The notes under the pieces: model-generated
Seen by the model: only the letters and a program-made list of their open reading frames with translations
What the model was told of the DNA's origin: nothing
Database searches by the model: none
Program-made: the position numbers and the translations under genes
Origin: Calditrichia bacterium
GTDB taxonomy: Bacteria > Calditrichota > Calditrichia > Calditrichales > J004
DNA: 64,000 nt
Direction: 5' to 3'
NCBI GenBank assembly: GCA_020635035.1
Contig: JACKAO010000001.1
Coordinates: 62,001 to 126,000 of the forward strand
Shown: piece by piece, positions 26,283 to 34,273 of the stretch
How the letters are laid out: each line of letters begins with the position of its first letter
Numbering within the stretch: the stretch's first letter is position 1

Positions 26283-26942
26283 ATGAAAGAAAAATTTATC
26301 CAATTATTAGAAGAGATTAAAAAAGACCTGATTTTCATTGCAAATGAAGTTGAGCATAATATCCGGCAGGCAATTAAAGCCCTGGAAAAACGTGATATCA
26401 AACTGGCCGAGCAGGTTATTGCTCATGATGAAAATATCGATCGCATGGAAGTACAGATCGAAGAAAATTTTTTAAGCTTACTGGCTTTGCAACAACCCGT
26501 TGCGATCGACCTGCGTTTTATTGTGGGCGGTCTTAAAATGAACAACGATCTGGAACGGATTGGTGATCATGCTGTTAATATTGCCCGGACAGTGCTCGAT
26601 ATTAAAGAACGTCCGCTTCCTGATTCAATAAAGAAAATTCCAACCATGAAAAATCTGGCCTGTTCCATGCTTCATGATATTGTAAGTGCATTTATACACC
26701 AGGATGCCGAGCAGGCCCGTGAAGTTTGTGCTAAAGATAATTCGGTTGATCGTCTTTATGATGAAATTGTAAAAGATACAATTGAACAGGTGAAAAACGA
26801 CCAAAGCCTTCTGGAGCAGGGATTTGCGATTGCCCGTGTGGCACGTTCACTGGAGCGTGTAGGTGATTTGGCTACAAACATCGGTGAAGATGTTGTATTT
26901 ATGAAAGACGCCAAGATCATCCGGCATCGTTTTGAAAAATAA
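26283..26942 (+). CDS. phoU: Phosphate signalling protein PhoU
   Basis: This negative regulator links the Pst importer to PhoR. The 219-aa protein has two three-helix repeats carrying the metal-binding signatures NNDLERIGDHAVNIA and SLERVGDLATNIGED. ATG 26283 lies 1 nt after the pstB stop, with aggaag upstream; an in-frame TTG at 26274 is an alternative start. The context (pstSCAB-phoU) is standard. Confidence 0.95.
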   Translation: MKEKFIQLLEEIKKDLIFIANEVEHNIRQAIKALEKRDIKLAEQVIAHDENIDRMEVQIEENFLSLLALQQPVAIDLRFIVGGLKMNNDLERIGDHAVNIARTVLDIKERPLPDSIKKIPTMKNLACSMLHDIVSAFIHQDAEQAREVCAKDNSVDRLYDEIVKDTIEQVKNDQSLLEQGFAIARVARSLERVGDLATNIGEDVVFMKDAKIIRHRFEK

Positions 26943-26963
26943 ATATGGCCCTAGCGTTTACTC

Positions 26964-28604
26964 ATGTTAAAAATCAGTTTGTTTTCATTTATCCTGATTT
27001 TGTTGCTGCACACTACACTTTGGGCACAATTTCAACCACAGGCAAACAGCGATTCTCTTAAGAAATACTTAAACTTTCTTGGCAGCGATAAATTGCAGGG
27101 ACGTGGTACCGGTAGTCCCGGGTTGCAAAAAGCTGCTGCATTTATCAGTGATCATCTGCATCGTTGGCAGTTAAAACCTGCCGGCGATAACAACACATAT
27201 TTCCAGCATATTCCAATGCATGGCAGCCTGCCTTTGCCACAATCCACGCTCGAGCTCCATTTTGAAAAGGAACGGATTTATCTGAATCTTTCTGATGATT
27301 TCCTGCTTATAAAAACGGGTGTTCAGACTTTTATACCCAAACCGGTGTCGCTTGTTTTTGCCGGATATGGAATCGTTGCTCCTGAATATGATTATAATGA
27401 TTACCTTGATTTGGATGTCAGCAATAAAATTGTTGTTGTTCTGGATGGAGAACCTTGGTACGAAGATAACAAAGGCTTTTTTAAAGGTAATGATCAAACA
27501 CTTTACGCTTTGGCAGAATCCAAAATAAGGACAGCGATCTCCAGGGGTGCTATAGGTACGGTTATTATAAAAAACGCAACAGAGCAAACTGCATTTAACT
27601 GGCAAAAGAAAAAGATTGAATACTCATTTGAAGATGTCTCCCTGCCTGCTCAGGTAACCAGTCACCTTGGTGTATTATTAAATCCTGATAAGAATGAATT
27701 GTTGTTTAAAAATGCTCCGTTTAGTTATCAGCAATTAATACAAAAAGAAAAAGAACATAAGCTGGTAAACTTTGATTTAAATTTAAAAATGGGTTTTAAC
27801 GGTGTTTTTACGCACCGCCAGTTTAAATCCCAAAATGTAGTCGCAGTAAAGATGGGAATGGATGATTCTTTACATGACAGTTATGTGGTTATCGGGGCGC
27901 ACTATGATCATCTTGGAATTGGAATACCTGTCAACGGGGATTCCATTTACAATGGTGTGATGGATAATGCAGTCGGGACAGCTGTTCTTTTAGAATTAGC
28001 CCGTTTGTTTTCAAGAAACAATTATGCAGCGCGCCGTTCTGTAGTTTTTGTCTTTTTCTGTGGCGAAGAAAAGGGATTGCTTGGTTCATCCTATTACACA
28101 GATCATCCTTATGCTCCACTTTATAAAACGATTGGAATGGTTAATGTTGACGGACTTTCAGCAATGGGAAAGTTTTTAAGTATTATACCATTAGGTGGTA
28201 ATTATTCCGGTCTGGGCCGGATATTAGAAGAATTGGCCGCTGAAAATGGTTTAAAAGTTGAGCAGATTCCTTCAAATATGGTTGCTGATGAATCTTTTAA
28301 CCGTTCTGATCAGGTTAGTTTTGCCCAGAGCGGAATCCCATCCATCCTGCTGCTTGAAGGTTTTTTATATGAAACGTTGAGCAGGAGTCAGGCGCTGGAA
28401 AAAAACCGGAAGTGGTTTGAGAACATCTATCATACACCTTTTGATGATCTTAAACAGCCCTTAGATTATAATGCAATACGCCGCTATACGGATCTGCTGT
28501 ACGCTTATTGCAACCGTCTGCTGAATATCAGCGAGACTCCGCAATGGAATGAGAATGCTCCTTTTCGTTATAAGTTTTTTCAGAATAAGGCTGAAAAACG
28601 ATGA
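26964..28604 (+). CDS. Secreted M28-family metallopeptidase with PA domain
   Basis: This is a 546-aa exported zinc aminopeptidase-like protein. A signal peptide (ending TLWAQ) is followed by a region resembling a protease-associated (PA) insert (~residues 85-250, with VFAGYGIVAPEYDYNDYLD) and the M28 catalytic domain. Zinc and catalytic motifs are GAHYDHLG, DNAVGTA and CGEEKGLLGSSYY. It lies within the pst operon, 21 nt after phoU, and overlaps the second pstS by 4 nt (ATGA). A peptidase is not a usual pst operon member. It may free phosphate-bearing peptides or simply use the starvation signal. Confidence 0.9.
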   Translation: MLKISLFSFILILLLHTTLWAQFQPQANSDSLKKYLNFLGSDKLQGRGTGSPGLQKAAAFISDHLHRWQLKPAGDNNTYFQHIPMHGSLPLPQSTLELHFEKERIYLNLSDDFLLIKTGVQTFIPKPVSLVFAGYGIVAPEYDYNDYLDLDVSNKIVVVLDGEPWYEDNKGFFKGNDQTLYALAESKIRTAISRGAIGTVIIKNATEQTAFNWQKKKIEYSFEDVSLPAQVTSHLGVLLNPDKNELLFKNAPFSYQQLIQKEKEHKLVNFDLNLKMGFNGVFTHRQFKSQNVVAVKMGMDDSLHDSYVVIGAHYDHLGIGIPVNGDSIYNGVMDNAVGTAVLLELARLFSRNNYAARRSVVFVFFCGEEKGLLGSSYYTDHPYAPLYKTIGMVNVDGLSAMGKFLSIIPLGGNYSGLGRILEELAAENGLKVEQIPSNMVADESFNRSDQVSFAQSGIPSILLLEGFLYETLSRSQALEKNRKWFENIYHTPFDDLKQPLDYNAIRRYTDLLYAYCNRLLNISETPQWNENAPFRYKFFQNKAEKR

Positions 28605-29425
28605 TCCGGATTGTATTGTTCTGGATGCTGTTTTCGCTGACTGTTGTTTCCTGTACACAGCACATAGCAAGCAACAAAACAATCATCCGCTTAAAGGGAT
28701 CGGATACGATGCTGATTTTAGCACAACAGCTGGCAGATGCTTATATGACCATTAATCCGGAAGTATCTCTGCAAATTGAAGACGGCGGGACTGCAACCGG
28801 ATTCACCGCACTGATTCAGGGTGAAACAGATATTGCAATGGCGTCGCGACTTATCAATCCACAGGAAGCCCAGCAGATGGCAAAAAAGTATAAAAGCATT
28901 GGGCTTTCATATCTTGTTGCCGGCGATGCACTGAGTATTTATTTAAATCCTGCTAATCAAATTAAAACACTTACCATGGGTGACCTGGATCTAATTTTTT
29001 CCGGACAAATAGATGATTGGCTTGTTTTTACTGATTTTCCGGGTAAAATAGTACCGGTGATAAGACCCGTCACATCAGGGACTTTTCTTTACTTTAAACA
29101 GCATGTTCTCAAAGGAAAAGATTATGCTTCATACAGCCGCGAAATGCCAACAACCAGGGCTGTAACTCAACTCATTACCCGGGACAAAAATGCCATCGGT
29201 TATGGTGGTTTCGCATATGGTGATTCTGTTTTCAGGGCTCCCGTTAACGGGGTTTTTCCGACTCCGCAGAATGTTCGTAATGATACCTATCCACTCGCCC
29301 GTTATCTTTATTTTTACACGATTGATGTACCTGATCAGCAGGTGCGCAGGTTTATTGACTGGGTCATCGGACCGGCAGGACAGCGCATTGTTAAACAGGT
29401 TGGCTATATACCTTTATGGGATTGA
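28601..29425 (+). CDS. Second phosphate-binding protein, PstS-like lipoprotein
   Basis: This 274-aa substrate-binding protein has a lipoprotein signal (VVSC, Cys16), unlike the soluble PstS at 20478. PstS motifs are seen in KGSDTMLILAQQL, the DIAMASRLINPQE segment and RPVTSGTFLYFKQHVL. The start overlaps the peptidase stop (ATGA). Lipoprotein PstS paralogues can act as higher-affinity or envelope-tethered receptors; this is inference. It is the last gene of the run; the 190-nt gap after it shows no strong terminator. Confidence 0.9.
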   Translation: MIRIVLFWMLFSLTVVSCTQHIASNKTIIRLKGSDTMLILAQQLADAYMTINPEVSLQIEDGGTATGFTALIQGETDIAMASRLINPQEAQQMAKKYKSIGLSYLVAGDALSIYLNPANQIKTLTMGDLDLIFSGQIDDWLVFTDFPGKIVPVIRPVTSGTFLYFKQHVLKGKDYASYSREMPTTRAVTQLITRDKNAIGYGGFAYGDSVFRAPVNGVFPTPQNVRNDTYPLARYLYFYTIDVPDQQVRRFIDWVIGPAGQRIVKQVGYIPLWD

Positions 29426-29615
29426 AAACACAAAATAAATATTTTCTAAAGACAACCATTCTATAAATAATACACAAATCTTTTTTTAACCAATATATGT
29501 ATCATCCGATTAATAAGTCATCTGTTTTATCCTTGTACTTTTTGAATTAAATTCATTCAACCAGGTTTTCTCTTGATTAAAAGCAATTAATCATTATGTA
29601 TTCAAAATACAGGAT

Positions 29616-30203
29616 ATGGAAATGGGCAAATTCAATAGTCTTACACGATATGATCTGCAACAAGCAATTACTAATAATCAGGTACTTATTTTACAGATAA
29701 TCTCAATCGCCATGTTTGCCGGTCCGGGTGTGTTTTTTCTGCTTATATATATAATCAATTCTAATAAGCAGCCATTGATTGGAGAATCATCCATTTCTGA
29801 GACAACGCAGATTTTGATATATGCAGCAATAGCTTTATCATTTGTTATGTATGGCGTTTTCCTGGTATTTCCGAAGATATTTTTATCTGCATCAGCTTTA
29901 AAAAGCAGACTTAATATTTTACCTGAAGAACTACCAAATTCAGTAAAAGCTGATTTACTGATAGGAATCGACAGGACCCTAATGATTATTCGTTTTGCTA
30001 TGCTGGAAGGTATAGCCCTTTTCGCAAGTGTTGTATTATTTGTCGAGGTAAGCAACTCTCCGATGCAAATTTCCGGGGATTTGTGGTATCTTGCCACACC
30101 ATCACTTATCCTTTTAGCCTATATATTGTATAATTTCCCGTCAAAGGAAAATATACTTAAGCGAATTGAAAATGAGATTCTGGCAAAAATTAAAAATCAA
30201 TAA
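29616..30203 (+). CDS. Four-helix membrane protein of unknown function
   Basis: This 195-aa protein has four predicted membrane helices (about residues 20-45, 62-86, 110-137 and 150-170) and a charged C terminus (ENILKRIENEILAKIKNQ). I see no catalytic motif. ATG 29616 is 5 nt after an agga; an internal ATG two codons later is equally possible. The next gene follows within 21 nt, so they likely form a two-gene operon. Confidence 0.7.
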   Translation: MEMGKFNSLTRYDLQQAITNNQVLILQIISIAMFAGPGVFFLLIYIINSNKQPLIGESSISETTQILIYAAIALSFVMYGVFLVFPKIFLSASALKSRLNILPEELPNSVKADLLIGIDRTLMIIRFAMLEGIALFASVVLFVEVSNSPMQISGDLWYLATPSLILLAYILYNFPSKENILKRIENEILAKIKNQ

Positions 30204-30224
30204 TTGCAAAACAAAAGGATAAAC

Positions 30225-30848
30225 ATGTCAGTCATTAACAAATTAGCATCTTCTTTAGACCGGCGTGATGAAATTCCTAATCAGCAACTTGCCTTAGAAA
30301 TCATTTTGAGCAATGATAAAGATGCTGTTAAAGAGCTTATGGATAATCTTGACAATAAAAAAAGCATTCAGAATGATTGTATAAAAGTCCTTTATGAAAT
30401 AGGAGAACAGAAACCGGGATTAATCGCTGAATATTACCAGAACTTTATTGACTTACTTTCAACAAAAAATAACAGGCTGCAATGGGGAGCTATGACCGCC
30501 CTGAATACAATTACGCTGGAAAAACCGCAGGAAATATTTGCCGCACTTTCCACCATATTAGAAGCAGCTGACCGGGGCACTGTAATTACCAAAGACAATG
30601 CTTTTAATATACTTGTTAAACTATGCGTCTTTGAAGCATATAAGAATGATGCTTTTTCTCTTCTGATTAAGCAATTGGAAAGAAGTCTGCCAAACCAGTT
30701 TCCCATGTATGCAGAGAGATCGTTGCCTGTTGTTGACAACAAAAATAAAGCTGTGTTTAAAGATGTACTTCTTTTACGGCTTGTTGATCTGGAAAAAGAA
30801 TCACAGCGCAAGCGGATAGAAAAGATAATCAGGAAGTTAAATATGTAA
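30225..30848 (+). CDS. HEAT/ARM-like repeat protein
   Basis: This 207-aa protein is all helical. It contains paired helices of HEAT-repeat style (KDAVKELMDNLDNKKSIQND and NNRLQWGAMTALNTITLEKP) and ends in a basic helix. It probably acts as a protein-interaction scaffold. ATG 30225 is chosen over an in-frame TTG at 30204 because aaaggat lies 7 nt upstream. It follows the membrane protein gene and may be membrane-associated through it. No enzymatic role is visible. Confidence 0.7.
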   Translation: MSVINKLASSLDRRDEIPNQQLALEIILSNDKDAVKELMDNLDNKKSIQNDCIKVLYEIGEQKPGLIAEYYQNFIDLLSTKNNRLQWGAMTALNTITLEKPQEIFAALSTILEAADRGTVITKDNAFNILVKLCVFEAYKNDAFSLLIKQLERSLPNQFPMYAERSLPVVDNKNKAVFKDVLLLRLVDLEKESQRKRIEKIIRKLNM

Positions 30849-31020
30849 AGGTTGCAGCGTTGCTTCATTCTTTTCGTCATGCAGTGACCAAAATTTCCCT
30901 GATATATAAATTCAGCAAGTTAAATAATCCCCGCTGTTAAAAACCTTTTTGACATGTCAGAAATTTTTGATACATGAAATCCGTTATGCGACAATGCAAC
31001 GAGTCTTACAGGAGATCTTT

Positions 31021-31389
31021 ATGAATATACTTTTATGGATTTTGCAGGTCCTTCTTGCATTCCATACCCTAACCGGTGTTTTCTGGAAATTTTCAAATTC
31101 TGAACAGGCAGTGCCGTCTTTAGCTGCGTTCCCGCATGCATTATGGCTGACACTTGCTGTTTTGGAATTTTTGTGTGTTGTGGGATTAATACTACCACTA
31201 TTTTTAAAAAATAAAGCTAAATGGGCAGCTTATGCGGCACTTTTTATAGCTGCTGAGATGCTGCTGTTTTGCGTGATGCATCTGTTTTCCGGGATTACAG
31301 ATAATAGTCCGATGCTTTATTGGCTGGTTGTTGCAGCATTCAGCTTGTTTATTGCTTATGGCAGACTTGTACTGAAACCAGTTAAATAA
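31021..31389 (+). CDS. DoxX-like small membrane protein
   Basis: This 122-aa protein has four membrane helices and the general outline of DoxX-like proteins (LLWILQVLLAFHTLTGVFWKF near the start, a helix ending LVLKPVK). ATG 31021 is favoured because aggag lies 7 nt before it; an upstream in-frame ATG at 30949 has no such site. The exact function is unknown. Confidence 0.7.
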   Translation: MNILLWILQVLLAFHTLTGVFWKFSNSEQAVPSLAAFPHALWLTLAVLEFLCVVGLILPLFLKNKAKWAAYAALFIAAEMLLFCVMHLFSGITDNSPMLYWLVVAAFSLFIAYGRLVLKPVK

Positions 31390-31415
31390 TCTAAAAAACG
31401 AATAGAGTTATAAAC

Positions 31416-31979
31416 ATGAATAATAAAAAACAGCTTACAGCTGATGAAACAAAACAAATTTTAAGTACTTTAAAAACACGTTTTGAAAAAAGCCTTAACC
31501 GGCATAAGGAAATTGCCTGGCAAAAGGTGCATGAAAAACTGCAAGTCAGTCCGGAAAAACTCTGGTCGCTCAACGAAATGGAAGAAAGCGGTGGGGAACC
31601 GGATGTGGTTACTTTTGATAAACATACAGATACATACATCTTTTTTGATTGTTCTGCGGAAAGTCCAAAAGGGCGCCGGAGCCTTTGCTACGACCGTGAT
31701 GCGCTGGAATCCAGGAAAGAACACAAACCAAAAAACAACGCTCTGGATGCCGCAGCCGCAATGGGAATTGAAATCCTTACAGAAGAAGATTACAGGTTTT
31801 TACAAACGCTTGGAAATTTTGATTTAAAAACTTCAAGCTGGGTGGCAACACCTGAAAAAATAAGAAAACTGGGCGGAGCTATTTTCTGTGACCGCCGCTA
31901 TGATACTGTCTTTACCTACCATAATGGTGCTGAATCTTACTACGCTGCCAGGGGATTTCGCGGAAAACTTAAAGTCTGA
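31416..31979 (+). CDS. DUF4256-family protein
   Basis: This is a 187-aa soluble protein. It matches my memory of DUF4256: the RFEKSLNRHKEIAW helix, EMEESGGEPDVVTFD, FFDCSAESPKGRRSLCYDRD, and the closing IFCDRRYDTVFTYHNGAESYY. The family function is not known. It lies 26 nt after the DoxX-like gene. Confidence 0.8.
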   Translation: MNNKKQLTADETKQILSTLKTRFEKSLNRHKEIAWQKVHEKLQVSPEKLWSLNEMEESGGEPDVVTFDKHTDTYIFFDCSAESPKGRRSLCYDRDALESRKEHKPKNNALDAAAAMGIEILTEEDYRFLQTLGNFDLKTSSWVATPEKIRKLGGAIFCDRRYDTVFTYHNGAESYYAARGFRGKLKV

Positions 31980-32142
31980 AATTTGTCCGGATTATTTTAA
32001 ACTATATTTTTATAATTTTATATCTTAAACTTCAATTTTATTCAAAGCTACGATTTTGAGTTTTGAAATTTCATTCTTTCTTTTATCAAGTGTCCTATTA
32101 TTAAATTGAACATGATGTTTATACGTTTCATTTATTGATAAT

Positions 32143-32156
32143 TCCTTATATAAGGA
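32143..32156. repeat. 14-bp perfect palindrome before the acyltransferase gene
   Basis: TCCTTATATAAGGA sits 8 nt before the ATG at 32165. Its right half (aagga) is also the likely ribosome site, so a small hairpin could mask it. The rest of the 31980-32164 gap is AT-rich with nothing else clear. Confidence 0.35.
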
Positions 32157-32164
32157 TATGACCT

Positions 32165-33382
32165 ATGGAATCAGATTCAGTTAAGCGAATTGAGTCAATT
32201 GATGTACTTCGCGGTATAACTATTCTTGTTATGATTTTTGTTAATGATCTTGCCGGAGTCAGTGGAACACCTGCCTGGATGCGGCATGTCTCTGCACAGG
32301 CAGACGGAATGACCTTTGTCGATGTTGTTTTTCCGGCGTTCCTGTTTATTGTGGGTATGTCTATGCCTTTCGCCATCGGCAAAAGACTGGAGCAAGGAGG
32401 CAGCTTGTGGGAAGTATGGAAACATATTCTTATCCGAACCGCTGGATTGTTGATTATCGGTGTAATCATGGTAAACGGTGAGACTGTTTCCGCTGACGGA
32501 CTTATAAATCAGCAACTGCTGCTTTTAATTGGCTATGCCGGAGTTCTGCTTGTTTGGAATAAACCGCATGGAGTGCATAAAAACATGATTTCAAGATTGC
32601 GCTATGCTGGGCTTTTGTTTTTAGTGGTATTCCTGTTTTTATACCGGGGTAATGACGCGACGGGGATTATCCAGTTGCGTACACAATGGTGGGGTATTTT
32701 AGGACTGATCGGCTGGGCATATTTGATTGCAGCCATGTTTTATATCTGGTTACGAAATAACATTACAGGCTTGGCGGGAATTGTTGCCTTGCTGTATTGT
32801 GTCTTTTTCGCAGACGCGGTCGGATTCTTTGAAAATCTGACCTGGGTCAATTCATGGGTTAGTATCGGTGGAGCCCTTGGATCTCATTCAGCCATTGTCG
32901 TTTCCGGTATTTTAGCAGGAATGATGCTGCGTTCCCCAAAATCGCATTCTGATCGAATTCGTTGGGCAGCTTTGTACGGAATATTACTGGCCATACTTGC
33001 TGTAATGCTGCATTCTCTGCATGATGTCCATCGTGTCTTTACATATAATAAAATCCTGGCAACCCCATCCTGGTGTTTACTAAGCTCAGCATATACCATC
33101 TGGATATGGGTAATTATTTATTGGCTGATTGATGTGAAAAAATGGAAAGATTGGGCAAAAATTGTTGAGCCTGCAGGCACAAATGCTTTATTTGCTTATA
33201 TCCTGGCACCCATTCTGATGTATTTGCTAGAGTTAGTTGCATATCTTTTTGGCGGCTATAATTTTTACTATGCTTTGGGTGGTAGTTTTGCAATCGGTTT
33301 TTGGCGATCTGTAGTTTTTGCATTTTTTGTTACCTGGCTGGCGGGAGTTTTAAGAAAAGCCGGTATCTGGTTAAAGTTGTAA
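32165..33382 (+). CDS. HGSNAT-like membrane acyltransferase (DUF5009/YeiB-like)
   Basis: This 405-aa multi-pass protein opens with RIESIDVLRGITILVMIFVND, the hallmark of heparan-alpha-glucosaminide N-acetyltransferase-like proteins. FPAFLFIVGMSMPFAIGKRL follows. About ten to eleven helices are predicted. Relatives transfer acetyl groups to sugars across a membrane; the bacterial substrate is unknown. A 14-bp palindrome lies just before the start. Confidence 0.85.
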   Translation: MESDSVKRIESIDVLRGITILVMIFVNDLAGVSGTPAWMRHVSAQADGMTFVDVVFPAFLFIVGMSMPFAIGKRLEQGGSLWEVWKHILIRTAGLLIIGVIMVNGETVSADGLINQQLLLLIGYAGVLLVWNKPHGVHKNMISRLRYAGLLFLVVFLFLYRGNDATGIIQLRTQWWGILGLIGWAYLIAAMFYIWLRNNITGLAGIVALLYCVFFADAVGFFENLTWVNSWVSIGGALGSHSAIVVSGILAGMMLRSPKSHSDRIRWAALYGILLAILAVMLHSLHDVHRVFTYNKILATPSWCLLSSAYTIWIWVIIYWLIDVKKWKDWAKIVEPAGTNALFAYILAPILMYLLELVAYLFGGYNFYYALGGSFAIGFWRSVVFAFFVTWLAGVLRKAGIWLKL

Positions 33383-33399
33383 AACATCAGTAAACGAAA

Positions 33400-34149
33400 A
33401 TGAATAAAGACGTCAGAAGTCCGGCTGAATGGCGGACAAAATGTCTTGAGTTTCTCAAAGATCTCAACCCGGGATATAGAGAAAATCTTTTACTAAAAAA
33501 TAATGACAGATATATTGAATTTGTCAGGCAACAAAACGGATTGTTCTGGTCCCATAATTTTTTGCAGGTTAGCGGTCATTATTACTATGCAAGTGCTTTA
33601 TTATTTTCCCTGAATACGTTTCCTTTGCTATGTCATGTTATGATGTCCGGTAGCCGTTTTAATAATCTACGTACAAATTTATCTCAGCTTGACGATTTCG
33701 GCTTAGGCTTCGAAAATGGATTTATCTGGTCTGACGGACCTTGGCGCAGCAATACTATGGAAAATCTTCAGAAGGGTATGTATCATACAGAAAAGTATAT
33801 CCTTGGAAAATATTTACAACAAATTGTTTCAGGAAAGAAACGACTAATCGCATTGTTCGATCGGGCAGCAGAAATAATGCGGAGTTTACCAAATCACATA
33901 AGCATTAACAAAGCTGCAGATCTGATAGATCCGCAAGGGAAATATAGCACTCGTTATAAACGTGAATGCAGCAGTATTGATACCTATGTATATATTCGGG
34001 GTGGAAATTGCCATTTCCGGGATAATTTCTCTGAAATGTTTGCAATCGATGAAATTCCTTTAGAAGCTATAATCAGCTGCCAGATAAGCGTCTTTTTTCA
34101 TGAACGTGATAAGCTAAGCCAGCTGATTGACATCTTTGATAAACTGTAA
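33400..34149 (+). CDS. Conserved-looking hypothetical protein
   Basis: This is a 249-aa soluble protein with no recognised domain. It is rich in aromatic residues and contains DFGLGFENGFIWSDGPWRSN and HERDKLSQLIDIFDKL near the C terminus. Codon use and base composition match its neighbours, and it lies 17 nt after the acyltransferase gene, so it is probably real and co-transcribed. No function is proposed. Confidence 0.65.
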   Translation: MNKDVRSPAEWRTKCLEFLKDLNPGYRENLLLKNNDRYIEFVRQQNGLFWSHNFLQVSGHYYYASALLFSLNTFPLLCHVMMSGSRFNNLRTNLSQLDDFGLGFENGFIWSDGPWRSNTMENLQKGMYHTEKYILGKYLQQIVSGKKRLIALFDRAAEIMRSLPNHISINKAADLIDPQGKYSTRYKRECSSIDTYVYIRGGNCHFRDNFSEMFAIDEIPLEAIISCQISVFFHERDKLSQLIDIFDKL

Positions 34150-34198
34150 GTTTAAATTTTATATTTCTTAAAAAGCCCTCGTAAACAACTAGTCTTTA

Positions 34199-34231
34199 TC
34201 TAACATTACTCTAACAAAAGCCGCCTTATCT
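34199..34231 (+). promoter_or_regulatory. Pho box and -10 element of the TonB receptor gene
   Basis: TCTAACA (34199-34205) and TCTAACA (34210-34216) are offset by 11 bp and followed 9 nt later by TTATCT (34226-34231). The geometry is the same as at pstS and at the second phoB. It lies 43 nt before the GTG start. Confidence 0.75.
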
Positions 34232-34273
34232 TTAAACTCCAACGAACATTAAAACACAAAACGGGAGTTTATT

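Noticed and set aside
28605..28755. Out-of-frame open reading frame over the start of the second pstS
   Set aside because: The pstS frame has a lipobox and the GSDTM motif; the other frame has neither.
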